From contig NC_079971.1 in assembly GCF_029852145.1 (NCBI RefSeq), positions 25,260,563 through 25,324,562 on the forward strand: DNA of 64,000 nt, in the 5' to 3' direction. Below the pieces are notes generated by a model. It had not been told where the DNA came from, ran no database searches, and saw nothing but the letters and a program-made list of their open reading frames with translations. Source of the DNA: Microplitis mediator. Its lineage: Eukaryota > Arthropoda > Insecta > Hymenoptera > Braconidae. A program made the position numbers and the translations under genes. Positions 1 through 11,852 of this stretch are shown in pieces (positions within the stretch are counted from its first letter, which is position 1; each line of letters opens with the position of its first letter).

Positions 1-296
1 TTTTTTTTTTTTAATTAGATTGCATGAGTAATTAGTGGCAAAAAATTAAATGTTAAGAAGGTTTATAAACTATCGGTTTATTTAATGAGCTTACAATAAA
101 AATGAAGTAATTAATTGAGCGATTGAATTTAATTGTCAATTAAATAATTTGCCAACACAGTCCTTAGATCTCCCCGGTCCTGCTTTGCTTTTTTATTAGC
201 TCGTTACCCTGCTAAAAAATAATTTATTTTAAGTAGATTATTTTTTTTAGTTTTAAATTGAAATTATAAATAAAATTTATTTATTTTTATTTACAG
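1..296 (+). other. Intron at the 5' edge of the KAT6 gene
   Basis: AT-rich sequence ending in a T-rich tract and the AG acceptor at 295-296. The following exon is open upstream of its first ATG, so the gene continues to the left of the window. I see no coding exon here. Confidence 0.6.
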
Positions 297-3200
297 AGGA
301 AGCGATGACGATACAAAATCTTCCGTCAGGAGTAACGCAGAAGGACCTTGAGTTATTCAAGGAAGCGCGGGAGCAAGCGAACCGTTTGACGGCTACGGAA
401 AATGAGTCCGAGCAGTCGACGAGTCCCGGAGGGACTGGACCAGGTGTGGGAACACGTAATCCAGCGGCGATTGTCTTCGGACGGTTCGAAGTCGAGACCT
501 GGTACTCGAGTCCGTTTCCTCAGGAGTATGCGCGGCTACCAAAATTATTTTTCTGTGAGTTTTGTCTCAAGTACACCAAGAGTCGGGCGGTGCTGGATCG
601 GCATATGGATAAATGTCAGTGGAGGCATCCGCCTGCTACGGAAATTTATCGCTGCAATGATCTTTCAGTTTTTGAGGTAATTTTTATAATAATCAATTTT
701 ATTATTATTATCAACCAGTGATGGGCAGTACATTTGGATTTTAAGTACTAATTAAGTAATAAATACTTTGATATATAATAATTTTTTTTTGTAGAGTAAA
801 AATATGAAAGTAATTAGTATTTTGAACAAGTACTAAATACGACATACCGAAGTACTTAGTATTTTATTTATTATCTAATTACAAATACTTTTAATTTTTC
901 CTAGTACTAAATACAATAGTATTTAGTATTTTATTTTTAAACTAAATAACAATACTTTTGTACTCATAGAACGGTTCAAGTACTAAGTACATTTGTACTG
1001 AGATTAAAAGTTGCATTTAAGTACTAGATCATTGGTATTTCTAACAAAAAATAATTAAAAACTCCCAGAGTATTTTTTAGATTGACTATAGAAGTTGAGC
1101 CAATAATAAATTAAAACGATTCAACCTTTTAACTCTACAAGAACTTTTTATTTTAAATTTTATGTCAATAGAAAAAAGTTTTTTTTTTTTTTAAGAACCC
1201 GTAAAGAAATGATGTTATAAAATTTAATATAATAATTTTTGCTCGGGTATATAAAAATGATTGATTAGATTACTGGTTGAAGCTGAAACATAAACTGTAC
1301 GCATGCACTTATTTGAACTAAACAGTATAAATTTGACAATAATATATTAATATCATCTAATGAATAAATTTGACTATTAAAATCTTAGGAGTGCAATAGT
1401 ATATTCAAAAATGATAATTTTAAGTCTCAATCGTCGTATGTAAAGTTCTGGTAGTGATAGAATAAGTATTAAAAATTTTTTTTTAATAGATACTGTGACA
1501 ATTATAAGTTGTAATTACAATTATGCTTAGTACTTATATGAAATTTAAGTAAAAAGTACTACAACAAGTACAATGTATTTAGTATAGATTTATCGTAAAA
1601 AATACTAAGTTACAAACTATTTAGTACTTTGTCCGTTTCTGAGGATAAGTATTTTTTAGACACGTACCAATAATTCATTTGGGTTTCAAGTCAAATTTTA
1701 CTTAAATACTCAGTGTTTATTAAATCCTATTTTGTCCATCGCTGTTATCAACAATGACCTAATGATTTCTTCTTTTTTTTTTTTAGATTGATGGCAACGT
1801 CAACAAAATTTACTGTCAGAATCTTTGTCTGCTAGCAAAATTATTTCTTGATCACAAAACTCTTTACTATGACGTCGAGCCGTTTCTCTTTTACGCGGTA
1901 ACTAAAAATGATAAATTCGGATGTCATTTAGTCGGATATTTTTCAAAAGAAAAACATTGTCCGGCTCAACGGTACAACGTCTCCTGTATAATGACACTGC
2001 CGCAGTATCAACGTCAGGGCTTCGGTAGATTTCTCATCGAGTTCAGTTACCTGCTGTCAAAAGTCGAAGGTATCCCGGGAACACCAGAAAAACCGCTGTC
2101 TGATCTAGGCCGGGTGTCTTATCACTCGTTCTGGAAGAGCGTCGTCCTCGAGCATCTTGACGCGCATCGCGATGCCAAGGAAATAAAACTCGGTGACATT
2201 ACGAAAGAGACTGGAGTATCAGCTCACGATATCGCGACGGCGCTGCAGCTTCTGGGGTTCGTGAGGACCCTGGACAAGGCAGTAAATGACGTGTCCAAGG
2301 GTAAGATCGCCGTGGTGGTGGACTGGAGTAAAGTCGACACGCATATGGTGAAAGTTAAGAAAAGTTCGCGCATTTCACTGGACCCTGATTGCTTGAGATG
2401 GATCCCGTTGCTGACTCAGATTCCTAATCCCTATCAAAGTCCCGAGGAGTTGAGCGAAGTCAGTCCGGAAGCGTCCCCGGAAATTTCTCCGAAACCTGTC
2501 ACTGCGATGGTGGAGAAGATCCAGAAGGTCAAGATTAAAAAACGACCAAGGGGTCGCCGTATTGGAGTCAGAAGGTCGGGTATCAAAGCCCGCAGTCCTC
2601 TGAAGTCCCCGAAGGTCAAGGAAATTGATAAAGAGGATAAGGAGAAAGAGAAGGAGAAGGAGAAGGAAAAAGAAAAGGAAAAGGATGACAAGGAAAAGGA
2701 GAAGGATAAAGACAGTGGTAATATTGCGGACATTGAAGACGAAGAGAATCCAGCGGCAGTTGTAGCGGAAACAACAAAAACACCTAGAAATTCACGCAAT
2801 AGTATTATGAACAAGAGTATTCCGATAACAAACACACCCAAGATGTCAACTCCGGTATCAATAAGTCGTCGGAGGATACGAACTCCTAAAACAGTAGTGG
2901 ACATTCCGTTGAGCACAACCCCGTCGAGGAAACGGAAACATTCCGAAAAGACTGAGGATGAGGATAAGGATAAAGAAAAAGAAAAGGAGAAGGAGAAGGA
3001 AAAGGAAAAGGAAAAGGAAAAGGACAAAGATAAGAAACCTGTTGAGGGTACGGTAAGTGCGAGAAAACGTGCGCGCGAGGCTAAAGAAAAAATTATCAAG
3101 GAGAAGGAGAAGGAGAAAGAAAAGGAGGAGAAGGAGAAGGAAAAGGAAAAGGAAAAAGAGAAAGAGAGAGAGAAAGCTAAAGTAGAAGAGGCTGATAAGA

Positions 3201-6200
3201 AGAGTTTAGTAAAATCAATGGAGAGGGCGACGAAGCAGAGCAAATTGGATGATATTTTGATGAAGGTCACGAGTCGGCAGACTAAAAGTTTGCTGGCGAA
3301 AGAGAAGAAGGAAAAGAAACTTGAAGAAAAGGAAAAGGAGAAAGAGAAAGAGAAGGAGAAGGAGAAGGTGGTGGAGTGTAATGGCAAAGATGAGGGCAAG
3401 ATTAATGAAAGGAACTTGTTGACTGGAAGAAGACGCGGCAAGATGACGTACAAGATTGCGGAGTTGGCCAAAGCCAAGAAGGAACGACTAGCGAGTCCTG
3501 TACGCGCCAAGTCGCGAAGCACAACTCCCAAGTTTGATAAGAAGCAGCTGACTATTCCGCAAATGATCGCGCCCGTGAAAACAAATGAGGTTGAGGTGAA
3601 CAAGGAGTTGGAGATGGAGATGGAGAAGAAGGAACTGGAGATGGAGATAGAGAAGAAGGAAAGTGAAGTGAAGACTAAAGTTCCGGAAAGTGAAGTTCCG
3701 ACTGCTAGTCCGGGAGAGTATGAGGGTGGAGATGAGGACGAAGGAGAAGAGGAAGAAGAGGAAGAAGATTTACGGCCTAAATCGATTCCTAGGACAGTGA
3801 AAATTATTGAGCAGCCGGAGCCGGTGTTTAGTGAACGAGCTGATACGCCTGTACCTGATGAGACTAGTGAGGAGAAAGTTGTTGTTGTTAATAATAAGGA
3901 GGGAGAGAAGGAAGTTGATGATAAAGTTGAGAGTGTAAAGATTAATGAAGCTGATGAACCTAAGGACCAACCAGTTCAGGTTCAGATTCAAGGTGCGCGG
4001 GAAGATGAGAGTAAAGTCGCTCCGGAAGTTGATAAAGTTGTGGAAAAAATTGTCGAACCAGAGGTTGAAGAGCCTGAGCCGAAGTTGGAAACAGAAGATT
4101 TTAAACAAGTTGAAGAAAATAAAAAAGAAGAAGAACTGCCGCAGCCGGAGCCAGAGCAGGAACATCAGCAGCAGCAGCAGCTGGAACCATTGAAAGAAAT
4201 TAAAGAACTCGAGCAGTCTTGCTCGCCGGTTTCTGTTGCGTCCAAAGAATCCCCAGCTCTGTCTCATCCTATCGCTGAAGAAATCCCGCCGATGATTGAA
4301 GAAAAACCGATTATGAACATCGAGCATCGGGAAATAATCCACGTGCCGCAGACAGTTTCCGAGGAGAAGCAGCACTCGCCAGAAAGCGGAAAGACGACTC
4401 CGCATCTGGAGAACCCGGGGTCTGTTAAACGCACGCCGCCATCTCAGCCAGACTTGCCTTCAATGGGAGTCTACACTCCCGACTCTACGACAAATTCAGT
4501 CCACTCGCTGCACTACGGGCAGTGCGACCTGGACGTCAGTCAACTGGGTCTCGAATCCCCGACCTCAATAGCCAGCGATTTGGCGTCGCAACACAGCGTC
4601 GAAAGACCACCGAGTGCTCTGCCGATGACAACCGTATCAGCGCCGACTCTCAACTCAAATCCCATTCAAATTCCCCCGCCCTCGTCAGTCTCAATGTCTC
4701 AAGTGCACTACGACTGTTCGATATCCCAGCACTCCCCCCACATGTCAATCCACCACTCGATGCATCAGTCACTCCAGCAGCCGAGGACTCCATCGAGTAT
4801 CCCGACTCAGAGTCCTCAGCCTCTACCACAATCGCACACTCCCCAGCCCCACCAGTCTCACACCCCCCAGTCCCACACACCTCAGCCCCACACTCCCCAA
4901 TCCATCCCCCAATCGCACACTCCCCAGCCAATGCAATCTCACACACCCCAACCTATGCCTCAATCTCACACTCCTCAGCCCATGCCCCAGTCGCACACAC
5001 CCCAGCCTCTAGTCCAGACTCACCCCCAAAATATTCCCACCCACAGTCCACAGCCGATGCAGCTGATGGTTCAGTCGCAGTCGAGTCTCAACATCCAGCA
5101 GCACTCGCCTCATCATCACCACCACCAGCAGCAACAGCAGCAGCAGCAGCAGTCTCAGCCTCAACCTCAACCTCAGTCTCAGCCTCAATCCCAGTCTCAG
5201 TCGCAGTCGCAGTCTCACAGCAGCAGCAAGCGCGCCAATGGTTCTCAGACTCACAGATCAAGATCAAATCAGCAAAGTAGATCTCATCGTGCAACTCCAC
5301 CAGCCTCTCAGAGTCAGCACCTCAGCCATACAGTGACCCACGGGAGCTCTATACCGCCTCAGTATCAACAGACAACCATGTCCATACCTCATCACACCCA
5401 CTCTCACTCTCATTCCCACAACATGGCCGTGATATCTCAGAGCAATTACATGGCAGTTGCGTCTCAAACCTTTCCATCGCAAAATACTTACGTACTTCAA
5501 CATCGCGGTGGTAGATCTGGTGCACCGACACCCTGCACCACAGCCACCAACTTCTACATTCAAACGAGCGCGATGCCGCCTCACTCTCACACGCCCTCGC
5601 CATCGCTGACCGGCTCCACGAACCACCAGACCCCCAACTCATGCAGCCTCGCTAAATTGCAGCAGCTCACCAACGGCCTGGAAATGATTCCACCCACGCC
5701 TCCGCCCTCAATGAATCTCACACCCCCACCACCGATTCCCCACACGATGACCCCGCCACAGAACTCGCGGCAGCTCCCCACTCCTCCGCAAGTTCCTCTG
5801 GGGTATCCCAAAAATTACTACAACGTAAACTCCGCAGCACCTGGTCCTCCGAGCAGATCGACCTCCAGGTCCTCAGCCAACGCCAACATGGCGTCGCTCA
5901 CCCAGGCCTACCCATCGGAAAGTCTCTACAGGCAAACTCTCGACCCCACCAGCTCCTGTCCCCAGATGCAAACCACCGCGACCCGGGTCAGTCCCAACGT
6001 CGCACTCAACACAAATCTCATGGCAGCCCAGTACGGCTACCGCGTGACCCAGCCGACCTCCGGCTACATGAACCAGGCGGCTCAGATCGGGGGATTCATG
6101 AACCAGGCAGGACAACTTGGTCCCGTTGGTGTCGTAAATGTACCAGCTCCATACTCCCAGGATCCTCATCAGCAGAATCCAGTCTACACGACCTACCACG

Positions 6201-6256
6201 GATACATCAACAGCGGGCTCATGCAGCCACTCAACGGAACCATGAGGCCGCGATAA
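297..6256 (+). CDS. enok: MYST-family histone acetyltransferase KAT6 (enok/MOZ/MORF-like), 5' partial
   Basis: Two exons, 297-676 and 1787-6256, are joined in phase 0 across an intron holding a transposon. The ATG at 305 is internal: the frame is open back to the acceptor, and family members carry PHD and other N-terminal domains that would lie outside the window. Counting from that ATG, the MYST zinc finger is C84, C87, H100, C104; the acetyl-CoA loop QRQGFG lies at about 199-204, followed by the conserved TPEKPLSDLG and SYHSFW stretches. The protein acetylates histone H3 tails in a BRPF-containing nuclear complex (family knowledge). After the catalytic domain come several long Lys/Glu runs, an acidic stretch, a region of repeated SHTPQP, poly-His and poly-Gln, and a Met/Gln/Pro-rich C-terminus as in KAT6A/B. 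The visible part is 1,613 residues. The catalytic core makes the assignment firm; KAT6 rather than another MYST rests on the long Ser/Met-rich tail. Confidence 0.95.
716..1744 (+). mobile_element. hAT-like non-autonomous element, copy 1 (in KAT6 intron)
   Basis: The ends are CAGTGATGGGCA and, inverted, CAGCGATGGACA. A perfect 8-bp target duplication TTATCAAC flanks it at 708-715 and 1745-1752. The element has no ORF. It is rich in AAGTACTAAATAC-type motifs in both orientations near the ends. It is 7 bp shorter than the other copies because of a small deletion just inside the left end. Three more copies lie in this window. Confidence 0.93.
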
Positions 6257-7309
6257 TTTTAATCTTATGACTGTCAGCAATAACCGCTTCATTTTTTTTA
6301 CTATTATTTATCTCAACTTGTTGTGTAAAATATTTATAAATATTTATGTAGTCCAAGATTTTTTCGCGGGTGGAAAATTTATTCAGGTTGAGGTTTTTTT
6401 TATTTAAAATCAACAAATTATTAGTAATCCACCGCACGGCGTTGTACTTTATTATGTAAAATATAACTCGCTAATTGTTAATTAATTAATTAATTAATTA
6501 ATCAGTTAATTAATTAATTATTGATGATAAATTTATTTAAAAGTAATTTATCTTTAATTTTATTTTTAAGTTTTGCTTTTTTTATGCTTACGACTCAAAT
6601 AGATGCACGTTATTATTTAAATTTAAATTCAAATTTGAATTTGAATTTGAATTTAAATTTAAATTTAAAAAAAAGTGATTGTTATTACACTTAGAATTTA
6701 AAAAATTTTTACTTACACTAGAGTATGAAATAATTTAATTATAATTTATAAATAAATTAATTAATGATTTAGTAATGAGTAAAAAAAAGTAAAATTATAA
6801 TTAACATGTACCTTGTCGCGAAGCTAATTGTCTATTCAGCAAAATGTCGTGATTTATTATTATTTTTTTTTAGTTATTAATTTTTTATTTAATTTATTGA
6901 TAAGAGAATGAGTAAAAAAAAATTGTATAAAATTGCGTGGTGAGTAAATTTAAAAAAATTATTTAAATACACGAGGATTTGAAAATGAGTGCGACTGTTT
7001 GCCGAATAGCACACGAATTAGTCCCATTTGATTGATAGTTTTGTAGAAATATTTTATTATTATTATTTTATTTTATTTTTGTTTTCTGTTTGTTCTAAAT
7101 AAAATGTGGACGTGAAAAAAGGATTTAAAGAGTGGATGGTTATTGATTTAGGTATTTAAGTAATTATAATTATAATATATGATAAATAAATAATATTATA
7201 AATGCGATAACTTTAGTTGCAAAGTGACTACTGAGAAAGTCTTTAAAAATAGTGTATAAATATTTATTGTACATAGATATAAAAAATAAAAAAATAATAA
7301 ATACTAATA
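6257..7309 (+). other. KAT6 3' untranslated and downstream sequence
   Basis: AT-rich sequence after the stop codon, with a TTAA microsatellite near 6478-6520 and an AAATTTGAATTT-type palindromic microsatellite near 6617-6668. AATAAA-like signals occur, for example near 7098 and 7187. No ORF of note. Confidence 0.5.
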
Positions 7310-8515
7310 TCCATTTTTATTTTTTTTATTTTTAAATATTTAAATACTTTATGTCTTTAAATTATGAAAATTTTATTACAAAAGTCAAAATTTGAATTTA
7401 TAATTATATTTACGTTTAATTAAAAATTGCACATTTTATTTTTTTTATTTTTAAATATTTGAATATTTTTTTACTTTAATTTATGAAAATTTTATTACAA
7501 AAATTTAAATTTTAATTTAAAAAAATTTTTTTGACGTTTAATTAAAAATTGCGAATTTTATGTTTTTTATTTTTAAATATTGGAATATTTTTTTTACTTT
7601 AAATTATAAAAATTTTATTACAAAAATTTAAATTTGAATTTAAGAAATTTTTTTGACGTTTAATTAAAAATTGCACATTTTATTTTTTTTATTTTTAAAT
7701 ATTTGAATATTTTTTTTACTTTAAATTATGAAAATTTTGTTACAAAAATCAAAATTTTAATTAAAAAAATATTTTTGACGTTTAATTAAAAATTGCACGA
7801 TTTTATTTTTAAATATTTGAATATTTTTTTACTTTAAATGATAAAAATTTTATTACAACAATTTAAATTTGAATTTAAAAAATTTTTTAAATCATTTTTT
7901 TGGACGTTTAATTGAAAATTGCACTTTTTTTTTTTTTATTTTTAAATATTTGAATATTTTTTTTACTTTAAATTATGAAAATTTTGTTACAAAAATCAAA
8001 ATTTTAATTAAAAAAATATTTTTGACGTTTAATTAAAAATTGCCCATTTTTTTATATTTTTGAATACTTCAATATTTTTTTACTTTAAATTATGAAAATT
8101 TTATTACAAAAATCAAAATTTTAATTTAAAAAATTTTTTGAATAATTTTTTTGACTTTTAATTAAAAATTACACAATTTTATTTTTAAATATTTGAATTT
8201 TTTTTTTTACTTCAAATTATAAAAATTTTATTACGTAAATTAAAATTTGAATTTAAAAATTTTTTTGGACTTAATTCAAAATTGCACATTTTTTTTTTAT
8301 TTTTAGAATCTTAAATATTTCGAGTTTAAATTATAAAAATTTTGTTACAAAAATTTAAATTTGAATTTAAAAAATTCCTATGACGTTTAATTAAAAATTG
8401 CACAATTTTTTTTTTTAAATATTTGAATATTCCATGACTTTAAATTATCAAAATTTTGTAACATATTATATTGTAATTTTTTTTAAATATTTCACGACTT
8501 GTTTGTAAATTAAAA
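7310..8515. repeat. AT-rich tandem repeat, unit about 120 bp, roughly ten copies
   Basis: Each unit carries GACGTTTAATTAAAAATTGC, then a T-rich tract, TTTTTAAATATTTGAATA, and AAATTATGAAAATTTT. The first marker recurs near 7410, 7532, 7655, 7776, 7902 and 8023 and continues to about 8380, giving a period of 120-126 bp with point and length differences between units. Confidence 0.85.
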
Positions 8516-8524
8516 CAAAAAAAT

Positions 8525-8978
8525 TTATTCTGGATCACCTTCATCTTCATCACGTTTTTTCTTTTTCTTAACAACTTTTCGTTTCTTAGCAGCATTAGCG
8601 AGATTGACATATTTCTGACGTTGATCTGGAGTCATTTTAGCCCACTGTCTACCCGCAGCACGTGCGATAGTAGTGACATGTTCATTAGGTTTTTTGCTTC
8701 TCATCCTCAGAAAAAATATCAAAAACGGATTCGTCGGTCCAGATGAACTTTTCTTCGGTTTATTTATTATTTTTTTCGAACGTCGAGGCTCTGGTGTTTT
8801 TGCTGGAGTTCCATCTGCGCTACACAATAAATAAAATAAATAAATAGTAAAAATAATAATAATTATCAATTATTTAATCACCTTTTGGTGTATCCTCCGT
8901 GTTCTCGTGCTTCCGACTTTTTGGGCGTTGATTTCTCATTGCCCATTCTACTATTCTCTTACGTTTTTTATCAGACAT
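8525..8978 (-). CDS. Small HMG-box protein, possibly sperm chromatin protein
   Basis: Two exons on the minus strand, 8978-8882 and 8814-8525, join through a 67-bp intron; using the acceptor GCAG before 8814 keeps the frame. The product is 128 residues. It has a basic N-terminus, a Lys/Ser/Pro-rich linker at about 43-58, one HMG-type domain at about 59-112 (NPFLIFF at 61-67, W90, Y101), and a tail of Lys followed by Asp/Glu. Single-box, very basic small proteins of this layout resemble the MST-HMG-box protamine-like proteins of insect sperm. That role is inference; a general HMGB-like or mitochondrial TFAM-like protein is the alternative, although no mitochondrial presequence is evident. Confidence 0.75.
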
Positions 8979-9208
8979 CTACCGCATCACTTTTTAATTT
9001 ATTAATAATAATAGTATATCAAATAAATAAATATATAACAGTAATTTTATAAATTATCTTGATTTATTTGAAAAAAAAAAATAATAAATAAATCTGTCAC
9101 TCACAACATTTTTATCGCCTCGTTTGTTTAAAAAAAAAATTCATTTGTTTCTAATTAAAAAAAAAAAAAAACAAAGTCGCTGCTGATACTCTAATTTATA
9201 TTATAGTT

Positions 9209-10347
9209 ACCCTGTAAAAAAAATCCAGCTTAAATCCCCATATGACATTTTCAGATATTTATTCTTAGGTGGATTTCCATGGAAATTCAGGTATCCATAG
9301 TTTCCCATATGAATTTCCTATATGAAAATCCAGGTGTCTGTAGTTTTCCATATAGATTTCCTATATAGAAATCCAGGTACCCACAGTTTTCTATGGGGAA
9401 TCCAGGTATCCAGAGTTTCCCATATCAATTTCCTATATGGGAATTTACGTATCTATAAATTCCCATACATATTTCCCATACGAGAATCCAGATATTCACA
9501 GTTTCTTATATGAAATCCATAGTTTCCCATATGGATTTTCTATGGGGGAATTCAGGTATTCATAAATTCCCATAAAGATTTTTATATAGGAATCCAGGCA
9601 CCCACAGTTCTCTTTATGAAATCCATGGAGGAGAATTCAGGTACCCATAATTTCCCATATGAATTTCCTATTTGGGAATTCAGGTACCCATAGTTTCCCA
9701 TATGGATTTTCTATACAGGAATCCAGGTGTCTGTAGTTTCCCATATATATTTCCTATACAGGAATCCTGGTATCCACATTTTCTTATATGCAATCCAGAG
9801 TTTCCCATATGAATTTCCTATAGGGAAATTCAGGTATTCATAAATTCCCATAAAGATTTTTATATAGGAATCCAGGCACCCACAGTTCTCTATGTGAAAT
9901 CCATGGATGGAAATACAGGTATCCAAAGTTTCCCATATGAATTTCCTATTTGGGAATTCAGGTACCCATAGTTTCCCATATGGATTTTCTATACAGGAAT
10001 CCAGGAGTCTGTAGTTTCCCATATATATTTCCTATACAGGAATCCTGGTATCCACATTTTCTTATATGCAATCCATAGTTTCCCATATGAATTTCCTACA
10101 GGGAAATTCTGGTATTCATAAATTCCCATAAAGATTTTCTACATGGGAATTCAGGCATCCATAGTTTCTTGTATGGAATCTATGGATGGGAATACAGGCA
10201 TCCAGAATTTCCCACATAAATTTCCTGTATGAAAATTCAGGTATCCATAGTTTCCTATATGGATTTTCTATATGAATCCATACTTTCCTATGGATCTTCA
10301 TGTAAATCCATAAATTTCTATATAATCCTGGATTTTTTTGACAGGGC
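9209..10347. repeat. CATATGGG palindrome array 1
   Basis: Degenerate tandem units of TTCCCATATGGATTTCC and GGGAATCCAGGTATCCATAG. The block opens with CCCTGTAAAAAAAATCC and closes with GGATTTTTTTGACAGGG, an imperfect terminal inverted repeat of about 17 bp. No target duplication was found. ORFs in this interval are translations of the repeat. Confidence 0.8.
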
Positions 10348-10460
10348 AATTTAATTGTCATTAAAAATACATTACGGGGACGGAAACTAAATCCTTATCA
10401 AACTTTCTATGAACTCCAATCAATAACTCAATTAAAAAATGAATAAACAAATAATTTTAT

Positions 10461-11341
10461 TCAAAGCTCATCAAAACCAGCCCACTTTCCCTTCTTCTTT
10501 TTACTCTTATTTTTATCACCACACCAGCAAGCCTGAGATTGAGCATCAATGAAACTCTTGCATCCCAATGCCGTGGTCCCGGTGTACAACATCTTGGCAG
10601 CTGCTTTGCACGTATTGACGATCGTCACTCCAGTGCTTTGATAACTGTCACAATATTTATATAGACATCTTTTGAACTCAAGATCGCACTTTTCTTTATC
10701 AGAATTGCAAGTATCGTAGCAGATATCGTGTTCATCGCAGCATTTTGTCATTTCTGACAGCGGCAAATATTCTTGATTTATCTTCAAATTTTAAATAAAT
10801 AAATTAAGTCATTAATTACAAATAATTAAATTACGCAATTGCAATAATTAATTAAATTTTTTACCTCGATTCCTAATGACCCGCAGCCATTGCTTTGGGG
10901 AACATGACTTCTGTCAGGTTTTGCTGTCACACCTGCAATTAAATTAATTATTTTTACTCTAATTAATTTTAATTACTGACAATTATGTCAATTAATTCAT
11001 TAATTATTTTATTGACAAGTAGAATTTTGTAAAAAAAAAAATTTTTAGGTTATGAGTAAAAATTAAATTTTCTGAGTGAAAAAAAATTTGAATTTACCAT
11101 TAGGACAAGAGAAAATACAATTTTCTTCAACAGCAGCATCAAAAACTTCATGGATATCTTTTATTTTACGAGCAACAGTAATTGCACTTTGAAAAAAATC
11201 ACCAAAGATTGTCTCTGCGCTCAAAACGGCGTCACGTAAATTTCCTAGAAGTCCAGCTCCGTATCCTGACCAAGCGTACGCGAGGAAAGTTAATAAATAT
11301 ACAAAAATTTTTCTATATCGCATTAAATCCATTGTAGGCAA
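10461..11341 (-). CDS. PLA2G12A: Group XII secreted phospholipase A2
   Basis: Three exons on the minus strand: 11341 (or the second in-frame ATG at 11332) to 11098, 10932-10865, and 10781-10461. The product is 207 or 210 residues. A hydrophobic N-terminus looks like a signal peptide. The calcium loop reads NGCGSLG, as in group XII enzymes, where it differs from other sPLA2s. The active site is CCDEHD, with His119 and Asp120 counted from 11332. Many cysteines follow. The protein ends in FDEL; the human homologue ends in a similar KDEL-like tetrapeptide, so ER retention is possible. The enzyme family hydrolyses the sn-2 ester of phospholipids with low activity. Confidence 0.9.
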
Positions 11342-11344
11342 TGA

Positions 11345-11852
11345 TTATAATTATATCAGGTATTTATAAATATGACCTTTGAATTCACTTTTACATTTGA
11401 AATTTAAACTGCGCTTTAAAAATTTAAATTACAGCTCCGGTGTCTGAAGTTGCGAGTCTGGTTTTGATAATTTTTTGTCATCACTGGCTGCGGTATTAAT
11501 ATATAATTGATATTTAATAAATATAAGAATAAGATGAGTGTATTTTAAATTTCAAACTAATCCTCAGTGTACACGTGGACGTTTGAATATTTGAATTTAT
11601 TTATAGACTGGTCATGAGAATTTTATGTTCCCACTTGATTGGTAATGAAGGAGGTGAACAACTGCAGTGAGAAATTCAAAAATCTAGGAAGTGATGATGA
11701 AAAAAATGATAAATTTTGCTGGTTCGTATTTTTAATTACAAGCAGCAGTATCAGGAAAGATTTAAATTTAAATGTCAACTGGCCCCGCTGATCTGGTGCA
11801 CGAATCAGCACAAGTAGAATTTGCTTTTAAAAAATTTCCATACGCTGATTAG
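11345..11852. other. Upstream region of PLA2, including half of a duplicated segment
   Basis: No convincing gene. From about 11775 the sequence matches 13815-13975 (shared GCTGATCTG, GCACGAATCAGC, CATACGCTGAT), continuing after the transposon at 12889. Confidence 0.5.

Noticed and set aside
2434..3603. 389-codon minus-strand ORF opposite KAT6
   Set aside because: It is the reverse complement of the Lys/Glu-rich region and reads as Ser/Phe runs; a composition shadow.
4522..5280. 252-codon plus-strand ORF in another frame of KAT6
   Set aside because: A frame shadow of the Pro/Gln/His-rich repeats; the KAT6 frame is continuous through it.
9711..10361. Minus-strand ORFs of 81-103 codons in the first CATATGGG array
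   Set aside because: Translations of the tandem repeat; similar peptides appear in array 4 for the same reason.
11623..11811. 62-codon minus-strand ORF upstream of PLA2
   Set aside because: Lies in a duplicated noncoding segment, and the frame is not kept in the paralogous copy near 13.8 kb.
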